Positions 27,081-35,940 of a DNA stretch of 64,000 bases are shown one piece after another. The first letter of the stretch is position 1. Every line of letters begins with the position of its first letter. This DNA comes from Leuconostoc inhae (GTDB taxonomy: Bacteria > Bacillota > Bacilli > Lactobacillales > Lactobacillaceae): the NCBI RefSeq assembly GCF_019656015.1, contig NZ_BPKW01000001.1:331423-395422 (forward strand), in the 5' to 3' direction. The translations under genes and the position numbers were made by a program. The notes under the pieces were generated by a model. That model was not told where the DNA came from and searched no databases. It was given only the letters and a program-made list of their open reading frames with translations.

Positions 27081-27837
27081 GCAAACTAATGCAGGTGATA
27101 AGTTCGACATCTGGCTAGCACATCATTCTATTTCTGAAACATCTGGTCAACAATTAGCAGAATTTGTTAGAAAATTGGGTTATCAATTACATATGATTCA
27201 TGTAGATGTCGATGTTTGGTCATCAGCGCCCACATTGAAACAATACCCAGCGGAAATGTATTTTAGACTTTTGTGTGGGGAATACTTGCCAAAGACATTG
27301 ACACGGATTTTATATTTAGATCCTGATATTTTAGTGATTAATCCAATTAAGCCCTTATGGACGTTAGATATGAAAAATCAGATGATTGCAGCGGCCAGTC
27401 ATAACGGTTTAACAGGAGTGAGCCAAACAATAAACAATGTGCGATTCCAAAATAAAAATAAATATTTTAATTCTGGTGTGATGTTAATGGATTTAACCAA
27501 AATGAGGGAAAAAGTAAAATTAAATGATATTATTTCAGTTATTAACCGTCATGCTAAGAGATTAATATTACCAGATCAAGATATTTTGAATTATTTATAT
27601 AGTGACCATATTTTAAGTATTCCTGAAGAGATTTGGAATTACGATACACGTGATAACATGGTCCATTTTACTAAAAGTTTGGGAAATATCGATATACCAT
27701 GGGTTCTTGAAAATACCGTTATTTTACATTTTTGTGGGCATCCTAAACCTTGGGAAAAAAGAAGTTTGAATCGCTTTGCGATTTTATATCAACATTACGA
27801 ACAATTATTGCGTTTGAACTATGGTAAATATTATTGA
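27004..27837 (+). CDS. Glycosyltransferase family 8 protein
   Basis: A 277-residue GT8 enzyme, the lipopolysaccharide galactosyltransferase/glycogenin type fold. It starts with the family opening METINILITLDENY and has the metal-binding DPDILVINPI (about residue 108), FNSGVMLMDL and the closing VILHFCGHPKPW with conserved H-x-x-G-x-x-K-P-W. Because the N-terminal strand is family-like, the start at 27004 is accepted despite the 77-base overlap with the ATPase gene. It probably transfers a sugar to a cell-surface or secondary metabolite acceptor; the exporter link is inferred from the operon. Confidence 0.85.
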   Translation: METINILITLDENYLTQLKVMLLSIKQTNAGDKFDIWLAHHSISETSGQQLAEFVRKLGYQLHMIHVDVDVWSSAPTLKQYPAEMYFRLLCGEYLPKTLTRILYLDPDILVINPIKPLWTLDMKNQMIAAASHNGLTGVSQTINNVRFQNKNKYFNSGVMLMDLTKMREKVKLNDIISVINRHAKRLILPDQDILNYLYSDHILSIPEEIWNYDTRDNMVHFTKSLGNIDIPWVLENTVILHFCGHPKPWEKRSLNRFAILYQHYEQLLRLNYGKYY

Positions 27838-27956
27838 GTAATTAAATTTATCGCTTTATTCCTATTGAATAAAGGATAGTAGCAATCAACTTGAAATCAA
27901 GATATTTTGACAAGGCTGTCAAAATACGTTATACTCAATAAAATAATTAAACAGTA

Positions 27957-28030
27957 AACTAGGGGCGCCAAATGGCTGAGAAGTACCCTTTGAACCTGAG
28001 ATGGCTAATACCAGCGGAGGAAAGTAATTT
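27957..28030 (+). promoter_or_regulatory. TPP riboswitch (THI element) of the ylmB-tenA operon
   Basis: AGGGGCGCC, GGCTGAGAAGTACCC, TTTGAACCTGAGATGG, CTAATACCAGCGGAGGAAAG follow each other exactly as in the thi-box aptamer. A terminator hairpin lies downstream at 28081, before the first gene. Confidence 0.95.
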
Positions 28031-28080
28031 GTGGTGCAACATTAACTTGCTTGCAACGCCTATTGAATCCAATTTTTTGG

Positions 28081-28114
28081 AGCACTTTTGTCCGCTGGCA
28101 AGAGTGCTTTTTTC
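28081..28114 (+). terminator. Riboswitch-controlled terminator before ylmB-like gene
   Basis: AGCACTTTTG (28081-28090) pairs with CAAGAGTGCT (28099-28108, one G-U) and is followed by six T. It lies between the TPP aptamer and the gene, so TPP should favour it. Confidence 0.88.
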
Positions 28115-28127
28115 GTGGAGGTAAAGC

Positions 28128-29393
28128 ATGGATTTAACAAAAATTAATCAACAAATTGAGTCACGACAAGACGAGCTATTAGATTTGGTAAAAAAACTGG
28201 TTGCTTTCGAAACACCAGCGCCACCAGCACGAAATACGCGTGACGCACAAAATTTTGTCGCTGATTTTTTAAGACCTTTGGATTTTGATATTGATCGATG
28301 GGCATTATATGATAATGATGATATTGTGGTCGGTGCCAAAGTTGGCGATCCAACATATCAAAGTTTGATCATTAACGGACACATGGATGTTGCAGCGTTA
28401 AATCCTGATGAAAGATGGACTTTTAAACCTTTTGAAGCTGTCGTTTGTGATGATCAAATCATTGGGCGTGGTGTATCAGATATGAAAGGTGGACTTGCAA
28501 CTGCATTATTTGCTTTAAAAATTTTACATGATGAAAATATCATCTTGCCAGGTAAAGTACTTTTTGAATCCGTGATTGGAGAAGAAGTAGGTGAGGCTGG
28601 AACGAAATCAACAATTGAACATGGTTACTCAGCAGACTTTGCACTTGTAACTGATTCGAGTGATTTAGAGATTCAAGGGCAGGGCGGTGTTATTACAGGA
28701 TGGGTGACAATTAAAAGTGACAAAACTTACCATGATGGTTTACGCCGTGAAATGATTCATGCTGGTGGCGGGTTAAGGGCAGCGAGTGCCATTGAAAAAA
28801 TGGCCAAATTAATCATTGGTTTGCAGGAATTAGAACGTGATTGGGCAGTAAATAAAATTTATCCTGGATTTCCTGCTGGTACGAATACGATTAATCCTGC
28901 AGTAATTGAGGGCGGCCGAAATGCAGCATTTGTCGCTGACGAAGCACGTTTATGGCTAACAGTTCATTTTTATCCAAATGAAACCTACCAATCTGTTACA
29001 CAAGAAATTGAATCATTTGTCACTCGATTATCAGAAGCAGATCCATGGTTGCGCGATCATTTACCCACCTTCGAATGGGGTGGTCACTCAATGATTGAGG
29101 ATAGGGGCGAAATTTTTCCTGCATTAGAGGTGAATGAAAAACATCCTGCCGTTAAAACATTGCTAAACGCACACTTAGCGGCCTTTAAAACGAAAACAAA
29201 AGTTTCTGTTTCAACAAGTGTCACAGATGGTGGTTGGTTTGGTGATGCACACATTCCTGCTGCTATATACGGACCAGGTGACTTACGTCATGCGCACGCA
29301 GTTGATGAAAGTATTTCAATTACGCGTTTAGTGCAATATAGTCAATCTGTAGCACAGTTTATTGTGGATTGGACAAACACCAAAAAGGAGTAA
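28128..29393 (+). CDS. M20-family amidohydrolase, probable formylaminopyrimidine deformylase (YlmB-like)
   Basis: A 421-residue zinc hydrolase of the ArgE/DapE/ACY1 group. Metal ligands and catalytic residues sit in IINGHMDVAA, GRGVSDMKGG and VIGEEVGEAG, with SVTDGGWF and the late histidine in HAVDESIS completing the site. On fold alone it could be an acetylornithine or succinyl-diaminopimelate deacylase. The TPP riboswitch in front and tenA 3 bases behind point instead to YlmB, which deformylates N-formyl-aminomethylpyrimidine from degraded thiamine and hands the product to TenA. The assignment rests mainly on context. Confidence 0.82.
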   Translation: MDLTKINQQIESRQDELLDLVKKLVAFETPAPPARNTRDAQNFVADFLRPLDFDIDRWALYDNDDIVVGAKVGDPTYQSLIINGHMDVAALNPDERWTFKPFEAVVCDDQIIGRGVSDMKGGLATALFALKILHDENIILPGKVLFESVIGEEVGEAGTKSTIEHGYSADFALVTDSSDLEIQGQGGVITGWVTIKSDKTYHDGLRREMIHAGGGLRAASAIEKMAKLIIGLQELERDWAVNKIYPGFPAGTNTINPAVIEGGRNAAFVADEARLWLTVHFYPNETYQSVTQEIESFVTRLSEADPWLRDHLPTFEWGGHSMIEDRGEIFPALEVNEKHPAVKTLLNAHLAAFKTKTKVSVSTSVTDGGWFGDAHIPAAIYGPGDLRHAHAVDESISITRLVQYSQSVAQFIVDWTNTKKE

Positions 29394-29395
29394 AA

Positions 29396-30061
29396 ATGGG
29401 ATTTAGTCAAGAAATTATAACGGAAATCGACAATATCTGGCAGGCTAATCTAAAACATCCATTTGTGCAAGAAATTGGCGCTGGTACTTTGCCAGTCAAA
29501 AAATTTAAATACTATATGATACAAGATTATATATATTTGATAGATTATGCTAAAATGTTTGCTTTAGGTGCTTTAAAAAGTATTGATTTGACGACTATGA
29601 CACAGTTTTCCAATATTTTACAGTCAACTTTAACTGAAGAAATGTCATTACATCACCAATATGCGGCGCAATTTAACATTAGTGAAGAAACCTTAGCATC
29701 TGCAGAACCTGCGCCCACAACATTGGCCTACACAAATTATTTACTATCAGTTGCTCAGACTGGCGGTCAAGCCGAACTTCTGGCGGCACTTTTGCCTTGC
29801 ATGTGGGGATATGAAGCAATTGGTAAAAGTTTAGCCCATTCACCAGGTGCCAAACATGCGCTTTACGGCGAATGGATTGCAATGTATAGTTCACCTGATT
29901 TTGGTGAATTAACTGAATGGCTAATTCAAGAATTTGACAAGGTAACAGCACAACAGACAACCGCGCAGCGTATAAAGTTAACGAATATTTTTAAAAATTC
30001 GTTGCGCTATGAAGTACTCTTCTGGGAAATGGCCTATAACGAAGAACAGTGGTTAGTTTAG
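29396..30061 (+). CDS. tenA: TenA family thiaminase II / aminopyrimidine aminohydrolase (copy 2)
   Basis: A 221-residue TenA with all expected elements: HPFVQEIGAGTLPVKKFKYYMIQDYIYL with the catalytic aspartate, the nucleophile cysteine in LLPCMWGYEAIG, the EWIAMYSSPDFGEL tyrosine segment and the C-terminal YEVLFWEM glutamate. It starts at ATG 29396 after AAAGGAG and 3 bases after the ylmB-like stop. It would convert aminomethylpyrimidine to hydroxymethylpyrimidine, completing base-degraded thiamine salvage. It is closer to canonical TenA than copy 1. Confidence 0.93.
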   Translation: MGFSQEIITEIDNIWQANLKHPFVQEIGAGTLPVKKFKYYMIQDYIYLIDYAKMFALGALKSIDLTTMTQFSNILQSTLTEEMSLHHQYAAQFNISEETLASAEPAPTTLAYTNYLLSVAQTGGQAELLAALLPCMWGYEAIGKSLAHSPGAKHALYGEWIAMYSSPDFGELTEWLIQEFDKVTAQQTTAQRIKLTNIFKNSLRYEVLFWEMAYNEEQWLV

Positions 30062-30200
30062 TTTTCTGGCATTGTATTATCAAAAGCAAAGCAAGTTGGT
30101 TCATTCAATAAAAAATAAACATTAAAATTGATGATTAACAGTAAAATATTTGTGCGTTTACACTAAAATTCTAGATCGCTTTTTCGGTCAAGTAGTTAAG

Positions 30201-30216
30201 TGTAAGCGCATTTTTA
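30201..30216 (+). promoter_or_regulatory. Degenerate cre-like site far upstream of cidA
   Basis: TGTAAGCGCATTTT keeps the left half and centre of the CcpA consensus but loses the right half. It lies 160 bases before a perfect cre, so it may be an auxiliary site. Apart from this and the promoter region at 30325-30377, the 30062-30398 gap shows nothing. Confidence 0.35.
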
Positions 30217-30324
30217 TAGAATGATACTTGTGTAATAGTATACATTTTTTTAGATTGATAATGAGGCTTGTGCACAAATTTTCATGTAAAAAATTTGTCT
30301 TGTTTTATATTTTTTTCAAACCGC

Positions 30325-30377
30325 TTGCAATGTGGTTATAAGAGTGTAAAATTGAGGTTGTAATGTAAGCGCTTACA
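30325..30377 (+). promoter_or_regulatory. cidA promoter and perfect cre site
   Basis: TTGCAA (30325-30330), 16 bases, TAAAAT (30347-30352) is a plausible promoter. TGTAAGCGCTTACA at 30364-30377 is a perfect palindromic match to the CcpA consensus just after the start point, where binding would block transcription. Confidence 0.8.
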
Positions 30378-30398
30378 ATAAATTAGGAGGGCATTCAT

Positions 30399-30806
30399 AT
30401 GAAAAATAATCAAAAAAAGAATGCAGCGCCACTGTTAACACAATTTTTAATTTTTAGCGGTATTTTACTGGTAGCTAATATTTTATCCATCGGTATTTCA
30501 ATGGTGTTACCCGGATTTCCTGTCCCAACACCATTAATTGGTTTGATATTACTATTTATTGCTTTAGTGAGTGGCCTTGTTAAATTAGAACAGGTAGAGA
30601 GCCTATCAACAAATTTAATTGGCTTGATTGGGCTATTATTTGTCCCTTCAGGAATTTCACTTGCCAGTTCGCTAACTTTATTTAAACAAGAAGGCATTAA
30701 AATTGTTGCGGTAGTCATTATTTCAACTGTCATCCTTTTATTGTCAGTTGCTTATACCTCACGACTAGTAGCAAAAATTAGTGATAAGGTCCACCACAAA
30801 TTATAA
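30399..30806 (+). CDS. cidA: CidA/LrgA family holin-like membrane protein
   Basis: A 135-residue protein with four hydrophobic segments and the CidA/LrgA signature L-P-G-F-P-x-P-x-P-L-I-G (MVLPGFPVPTPLIGLILLF) followed by LFVPSGISLASSL. The family is holin-like and is tied to pyruvate or overflow metabolism and controlled autolysis in staphylococci and streptococci. AGGAGG precedes ATG 30399. It is followed 18 bases later by its partner cidB and then by pyruvate oxidase, like staphylococcal cidABC. LrgA is an equally valid name; context decides for Cid. Confidence 0.88.
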   Translation: MKNNQKKNAAPLLTQFLIFSGILLVANILSIGISMVLPGFPVPTPLIGLILLFIALVSGLVKLEQVESLSTNLIGLIGLLFVPSGISLASSLTLFKQEGIKIVAVVIISTVILLLSVAYTSRLVAKISDKVHHKL

Positions 30807-30824
30807 ATTGTTAGGAGCAGTTAC

Positions 30825-31571
30825 ATGTTATCTTTTTTAAACACACCATTTTGGGGCATTTTTTTAACAATTATCGTTTATTGGATTGGTCAACAACTCT
30901 TCAAGAAATATCCAATTTTTATATTTCAGCCCTTATTCATTGGCATGATACTGGGTATTTTCGTCTTGATTGGCTTGTCTAGTTTATTGCAGGAACCTAC
31001 CACAATAGTCTATCAACAGTATAAAGTTGGGGGTGATTTCATCTTTTGGTTCCTAAGCCCAGCAACAATGGCGTTTGCAGTGCCATTATACAAACGTCGT
31101 GACTTGGTGAAACGGTATTGGTTACGGATTTTTACTTCTTTATTCGTTGGATTAACAATAGCATTGCTTCTTATTTTTGCCATTTCACGTCTATTTGGTT
31201 TATCAAAAATTGCAACGATTGCTATGTTACCGCAAGCGGCAACAACGGCAATCGCGTTACCAATTTCTTCTACTATTGCCGGTGGTGGCCAATTAGGCGC
31301 AACAGCCGCATCTATTACAGCGATGGCAGTTATTGTCAATGCTGTTGTTATTTATGCCTTGGGTAGCCAACTAATCAAATGGTTTAAGTTAGATAACGAT
31401 CCGATAGGGTTAGGATTATCATTTGGTACAGCTGGACATACCATTGGTTCGGCAAAGGCCATAGAAGTTGGGGAAGTAGAGGGCGCTATGGCATCTATTT
31501 CAATGGTAGTTATTGGATTAATCGTTGATTTAATTGTACCGACGTTTGCAAAACTCATGGGACTGATGTAA
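30825..31571 (+). CDS. cidB: CidB/LrgB family membrane protein
   Basis: A 248-residue multi-pass membrane protein, partner of CidA. FWFLSPATMAFAVPLYKRRDLVKRYW, MLPQAATTAIALPIS and FGTAGHTIGSAKAIEVGEVEGAMASISM are the conserved LrgB/CidB segments. The CidAB pair has been linked to pyruvate transport and to membrane-associated cell-lysis control. It shares a transcript with cidA under the cre at 30364. Confidence 0.9.
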   Translation: MLSFLNTPFWGIFLTIIVYWIGQQLFKKYPIFIFQPLFIGMILGIFVLIGLSSLLQEPTTIVYQQYKVGGDFIFWFLSPATMAFAVPLYKRRDLVKRYWLRIFTSLFVGLTIALLLIFAISRLFGLSKIATIAMLPQAATTAIALPISSTIAGGGQLGATAASITAMAVIVNAVVIYALGSQLIKWFKLDNDPIGLGLSFGTAGHTIGSAKAIEVGEVEGAMASISMVVIGLIVDLIVPTFAKLMGLM

Positions 31572-31627
31572 TTAAACATAAACTTCGTTATGGTTAATTA
31601 GGCTATTTTATAGTCAATAATCATCAC

Positions 31628-31683
31628 TTGATATTACACAATAATTAGGATATAATTTAAATTGTGATAAAGTAAGCGCTTAC
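31628..31683 (+). promoter_or_regulatory. Pyruvate oxidase promoter and cre site
   Basis: TTGATA (31628-31633), a 17-base spacer and TATAAT (31651-31656) form a strong promoter. GTAAGCGCTTAC (31672-31683), a perfect core of the CcpA site, follows the expected start point and would act as a roadblock. Confidence 0.82.
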
Positions 31684-31721
31684 AACACTTACAAATATAT
31701 TTATTTTAGGAGAACACCAAA

Positions 31722-33542
31722 ATGACAAATAAGAAAATATCAGCTGGATTAGCAGCTTTGAAAGTTATGGAAGGCTGGGGTGTTCACACAATGTACGGTA
31801 TCCCTTCCGGAACATTAAGTGGTTTGATGGATGCGATGGGGCATCCTGAAAATAACATCAAATTTTTACAAGTGAAGCATGAAGAAGTCGGTGCAATGGC
31901 AGCTGTCATGCAATGGAAATTTGGCGGAAAGATAGGGGTCACTGTTGGTTCAGGTGGCCCTGGTGCAACGCATTTGATTAACGGATTATATGATGCGGCG
32001 ATGGATAACACACCGGTATTGGCCATTTTGGGATCAAAACCAGTTCGTGAATTGAATATGGATTCTTTCCAAGAATTAAATCAAAACCCAATGTATGAAA
32101 GCATCGCAGTGTACAACCGCCGTGTCGCTACTGCGGAACAATTACCTCATTTAGTTGATGATGCAATTCGTACGGCCATTTCAAAACGTGGTGTTGCGGT
32201 GCTTGAAGTACCTGCTGACTTTGGATTTTCAGAAATTGATGCCGATTCAATTTATTCATCACCTCTATATTCATCAGGCTTAAAGTATAAAGAATACAAA
32301 TCAGCGCCCGTCGACGAAACAGATATTGATGATGCAGTGGCCATTCTAAATCAAGCAAAGCGCCCAATTATTTATGCAGGTGTTGGAACTCTTGGACATG
32401 GCCCCGCTGTTCAAGAGCTAGCTCGTAAGATAAAGGCACCTATTATTACAACCGGTAAAAATTTTGAAACGTTTGACTGGAATTTTGAAGCCTTTACAGG
32501 TTCAACATTCCGTGTTGGTTGGAAACCAGCTAACGAAGCTATTCTTGAAGCAGATACTGTATTATTTGTCGGAACAAATTTCCCATTCTCAGAGGTTGAA
32601 GGCACATTCCGAAATGTTAATAAATTTATTCAAATTGACAATAACCCTGCAATGCTCGGTAAGCGTCATCAAAACGATGTTGCCATCTTAGGCGATGCTG
32701 GTGATGCCATTAATGAAATTTTAGCTAAAGTTTCGCCAATTAATGAGTCATCTTGGTGGCGTGCCAATATTAAAAACGTACAAAACTGGCGTGATTACAT
32801 GAATAAGCTTGAACAAAAGACTGAAGGTGATCTTCAAGCTTATCAAGTTTACAATGCAATCAATAAGTACGCAGAAGACGATGCCATTTTCTCAACTGAT
32901 GTAGGTAACGTGACACAGATGTCAATACGTCACTTGCACATGACACCTAAAAACATGTGGCGTACATCACCACTGTTTGCAACGATGGGTATTGGTTTAC
33001 CAGGTGGTATTGGTGCCAAAAATACTTATCCAGATCGTCAAGTTTGGAATTTGATGGGGGATGGTGCCTTTTCAATGACCTATCCCGATGTTGTCACAAA
33101 CGTTCGCTATGACTTGCCAGTCATCAATATTGTCTTCACTAATACAGAGTACGGTTTTATCAAGAACAAGTACGAGGACACAAATACCTATAATTTTGGT
33201 GTTGACTTTACTGATGTTGATTACGCAAAGATTGCTGAAGCACAAGGAGCTGTTGGCTTGACAGTCCGACGTATTGAAGACATTGATCGTGTTATGAAGG
33301 AAGCCGTTGATTACTATAAGCAGGGCCGTGTTGTCGTTGTTGACGCAAAGATTACAAAGGACCGCCCAATTCCTGTTGAGACATTGAAACTGGATACAAG
33401 CTTGTACAGTGAAGAGGTTGTTACTGCCTATAAGACACGCTACGAGGCACAAGAATTAGTGCCATTCCGTGAATATCTTGAAGCTGAGGGCTTAACTTCA
33501 AAGTATATTAAAGATACGACTGATAATAAATATAGTTTTTAA
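31722..33542 (+). CDS. Pyruvate oxidase (acetyl-phosphate and H2O2 forming)
   Basis: A 606-residue TPP- and FAD-dependent enzyme, closest by eye to Lactobacillus POX/Spx[16 protein letters not shown] and [11 protein letters not shown] with the catalytic glutamate, [39 protein letters not shown], and the TPP motif [30 protein letters not shown] split over its usual length. It turns pyruvate, phosphate and O2 into acetyl phosphate, CO2 and H2O2, giving ATP under aeration. Acetolactate synthase is the main alternative but the N-terminal and [10 protein letters not shown] segments favour POX. A cre site marks it as glucose-repressed; it sits next to cidAB as cidC does in staphylococci. Confidence 0.92.
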   Translation: MTNKKISAGLAALKVMEGWGVHTMYGIPSGTLSGLMDAMGHPENNIKFLQVKHEEVGAMAAVMQWKFGGKIGVTVGSGGPGATHLINGLYDAAMDNTPVLAILGSKPVRELNMDSFQELNQNPMYESIAVYNRRVATAEQLPHLVDDAIRTAISKRGVAVLEVPADFGFSEIDADSIYSSPLYSSGLKYKEYKSAPVDETDIDDAVAILNQAKRPIIYAGVGTLGHGPAVQELARKIKAPIITTGKNFETFDWNFEAFTGSTFRVGWKPANEAILEADTVLFVGTNFPFSEVEGTFRNVNKFIQIDNNPAMLGKRHQNDVAILGDAGDAINEILAKVSPINESSWWRANIKNVQNWRDYMNKLEQKTEGDLQAYQVYNAINKYAEDDAIFSTDVGNVTQMSIRHLHMTPKNMWRTSPLFATMGIGLPGGIGAKNTYPDRQVWNLMGDGAFSMTYPDVVTNVRYDLPVINIVFTNTEYGFIKNKYEDTNTYNFGVDFTDVDYAKIAEAQGAVGLTVRRIEDIDRVMKEAVDYYKQGRVVVVDAKITKDRPIPVETLKLDTSLYSEEVVTAYKTRYEAQELVPFREYLEAEGLTSKYIKDTTDNKYSF

Positions 33543-33551
33543 ACATTTACC

Positions 33552-33587
33552 AATAACTTAGATAGTATAAACTCTATCTAAGTTATT
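33552..33587 (+). terminator. Terminator-like hairpin after pyruvate oxidase
   Basis: A 14-bp perfect stem (33552-33565 with 33574-33587) around 8 bases, starting 10 bases after the stop. It lacks a long T run. Confidence 0.7.
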
Positions 33588-33723
33588 GAACTGAACCCCT
33601 TGAATTGGAGAAAATCTAATTCAGGGGGTTTTACTCATTATGGCCAAATATACCATCCATATCAAAATTAAAGCTGTTCAACTATATTATATTAACAGGT
33701 CACCTTTTTCAATATGTGTTTAG
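33588..33723 (+). mobile_element. Remnant of an IS3-family element (left end and start of orfA)
   Basis: A terminal-looking segment TGAACTGAACCCCTTGAATT with an imperfect hairpin (33594-33606 with 33618-33630) is followed by ATG 33640 and MAKYTIHIKIKAVQLYY, the opening of IS3/IS150-type OrfA (M-x-K-Y-x-x-x-x-K-I-K-A-V-x-L-Y). The frame ends after 27 residues and no further transposase is visible, so this is a relic. The rest of 33724-33868 shows nothing. Confidence 0.5.
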
Positions 33724-33868
33724 CACACTAATAAAATTGATTGATGCAAAAATTAGTGCTGGTAAGCCATACGACACTTGAAATAATAATAAATATTAAT
33801 TTTACGAAATAAAAATGCTAATTTAGACGGAATAGGTCTATACTTAAGTTATTTTTAGGAGGCTGAAC

Positions 33869-34360
33869 ATGTATAAAATACGCAGATTTTTAAATAACGA
33901 TGCTGATGAGGTTGCAGAATTGATTTCTAGGACGATGCGGACAACCAACATTCAAGATTATTCGCTTGAATTTATTGAGAATGACTTAAATTCACTACAA
34001 GCCACAAATTTAATTGAACGGGCCAAAGAATTTCATTGTTATGTTCTTGAAAATTCTGAAGACGCTCATATTATTGGTGTTGGCTCAATTGGTCCATTTT
34101 GGGGCAGTAAAATAGAAAGTAGTCTTTTTAATATTTTTATTGATCCTGATTTTCAAGGGTATGGCTTAGGAAGAAAAATAATTAACATTTTAGAAAATGA
34201 CGATTTTTTTTTACGAGCCTTACGAATTGAAATACCAGCATCTAAAACAGCATTAAATTTTTATAAGAGAATGGGATATGATTTTAAGAACGGTATAAGC
34301 AAAGTTGATTCAGAACAACTATATCGTTTGGAAAAGTTTAATACTAGTGACCGGGCTTGA
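33869..34360 (+). CDS. GNAT family N-acetyltransferase
   Basis: A 163-residue acetyltransferase. The acetyl-CoA loop is visible as IDPDFQGYGLGRKIINIL (Q/R-x-x-G-x-G/A type), preceded by IIGVGSIGPFWG and followed by LRIEIPASKTALNFYKRMGYDF, the usual C-terminal Y-x-x-x-G-Y. TAGGAGG precedes ATG 33869. Target unknown; this branch often acetylates small amines or peptides. It is a single gene beside IS debris. Confidence 0.88.
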   Translation: MYKIRRFLNNDADEVAELISRTMRTTNIQDYSLEFIENDLNSLQATNLIERAKEFHCYVLENSEDAHIIGVGSIGPFWGSKIESSLFNIFIDPDFQGYGLGRKIINILENDDFFLRALRIEIPASKTALNFYKRMGYDFKNGISKVDSEQLYRLEKFNTSDRA

Positions 34361-34977
34361 TTATAGTATTTGTTTACTATCACAAATTTCCTTGCATGAT
34401 CTGCTAATTATTCCTTACCGGACTATGATTTTAAATCCATTATTTCGTAGACGTAACAATTCGCAATAATTTTCTGAAAACAACCATCAGTCATTCACTC
34501 ACAGTGTTAACCATTTGGACTGACAATAAATTAATTGTATTATTTTGGAATAATATTGATAAAAACGACATAATTTTATAATTGCGCCGTTTTTATTTTA
34601 AATGTAATAAATATATAAATGCTGAATTAAGAAAAGTTATTAGAGTTATTAATGAAATAACACGCAAAATTTTTAACTTAAATCTGCTGTGTTTGGCTTT
34701 GAGTAACTGTAGTCGGCAGTTAGATAAAATGATAGTGTCCACAAACGAGCCAGAAAATCCTTGAACTGTTTCATGACATTATATGTCAACTGATTTGACA
34801 GTTTTCCGTTGCTGATTGTGATTAATAATTGCTTGTAAATAGTATTGGTAGAAACAATCAAATCTTAAAAAAGTCTATACTAAATTGATATACTATTAAG
34901 TCATTTGACCTATCAAAGTTTGGCCGATACAATGTATACAATAGCTTGCTTTAGTTGATTCAAGCGTTGGAGAAATT
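34361..34977. other. 617-base gap with no supported gene
   Basis: Very AT-rich. Short open frames on either strand (34582-34764 +, 34673-34861 -) show no recognisable family or ribosome site. A weak hairpin (AAAACG with CGTTTT, 34562-34591) followed by T may be a terminator. Near the end, GTTGGAGAAATT is the ribosome site of the next hydrolase. Confidence 0.5.
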
Positions 34978-35781
34978 ATGATAGATACTGAATATAAGGA
35001 TATTAAATACACAAGTGTTGGCAGTGGCACAGCAATTTTATTCATTCATGGTATGTTTTTAGACAAAACCGCAACACAAGATTTTTTTGAAGACAACTCA
35101 AACTTAAGTCAATTTAGGCGTATCTATATAGATCTTCCTGGTATGGGCAACTCTATACCACTTATTGAAGTTTCTTCTGACGCAATTTTGAAGATGCTTA
35201 TATCATTTATTGATCATATTATTGGATCCAATCAATTCATTATTTACGGACACTCTTACGGTGGATACTTAGCGCAAGCAATCGCACATCATTATCAGAA
35301 TCAAGTCATAGGCGTTCTAATCACTTGTCCTGTTGTTATTGCAAACAAAGACAAAAGAATACTTGAAGAACATAAAAATGAATTCATTAACAAACCACAA
35401 CCAGAAAAAAATGACGAATTTTTACAAGATTTTACAGAAATGAATGTCATCATCAATCAAACAAGTTGGCTAGCCTATCAAAAACTTATTTTACCGGGGT
35501 TAAAAAAAGCAAATGTTGCGTTCATCAATCGCTTAGAAGGAGAGAGGTATACCTTGTCTTCTGAAAGAAAATTAACTGAAATGGGTAATGATACTCATGT
35601 TTATGTGTTACTTGGACATCACGATCATGTGGTTGGCTACAAACAACAATTTGAGTTATTTTCAACCAATGAAAAAAGCACCATTGCACTGATTGCGCAT
35701 GCTGGGCACAACTTGATGATTGATCAACCTGAAATTGTTCATTTTTACTTGAATCAATTAATTAAAAATACCGTTAGATAG
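34978..35781 (+). CDS. Alpha/beta-hydrolase
   Basis: A 267-residue cytoplasmic alpha/beta-hydrolase. LFIHGMFLDKTATQDFF gives the oxyanion loop, YIDLPGMGNS the conserved glycine turn, YGHSYGGYLAQAIA the nucleophile elbow (about residue 92), LLGHHDHVVG the acid strand and HAGHNLMIDQPE the catalytic histidine. The substrate cannot be read from sequence; proline iminopeptidase-like or haloperoxidase-like enzymes share this pattern. GGAG lies 8 bases before ATG 34978. No operon partner. Confidence 0.85.
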   Translation: MIDTEYKDIKYTSVGSGTAILFIHGMFLDKTATQDFFEDNSNLSQFRRIYIDLPGMGNSIPLIEVSSDAILKMLISFIDHIIGSNQFIIYGHSYGGYLAQAIAHHYQNQVIGVLITCPVVIANKDKRILEEHKNEFINKPQPEKNDEFLQDFTEMNVIINQTSWLAYQKLILPGLKKANVAFINRLEGERYTLSSERKLTEMGNDTHVYVLLGHHDHVVGYKQQFELFSTNEKSTIALIAHAGHNLMIDQPEIVHFYLNQLIKNTVR

Positions 35782-35940
35782 GTTTGCTATAATCATAGTG
35801 GTACGGTCACGGCCGTTTTTTTCTCGGTTCGTTTTCCTATTAAGGCTTTTAATTTTTTACGGTGATGACTAAATTATTTATTAGATTCTATGTTCAAAAA
35901 AGACAGACTCAGGTGGTTTAGAAACAGAAAGGAAAGGCAT

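Noticed and set aside
28128..29393. Acetylornithine deacetylase or DapE
   Set aside because: Fold allows it, but the TPP riboswitch and tight linkage to tenA make the YlmB role more likely.
31722..33542. Acetolactate synthase for the TPP enzyme
   Set aside because: The [14 protein letters not shown] segment, overall length and the cidAB context fit pyruvate oxidase better.
34673..34861. 62-codon - strand frame considered as a transposase fragment
   Set aside because: No transposase motif could be matched; the similarity to ISL3-type ends was too weak.
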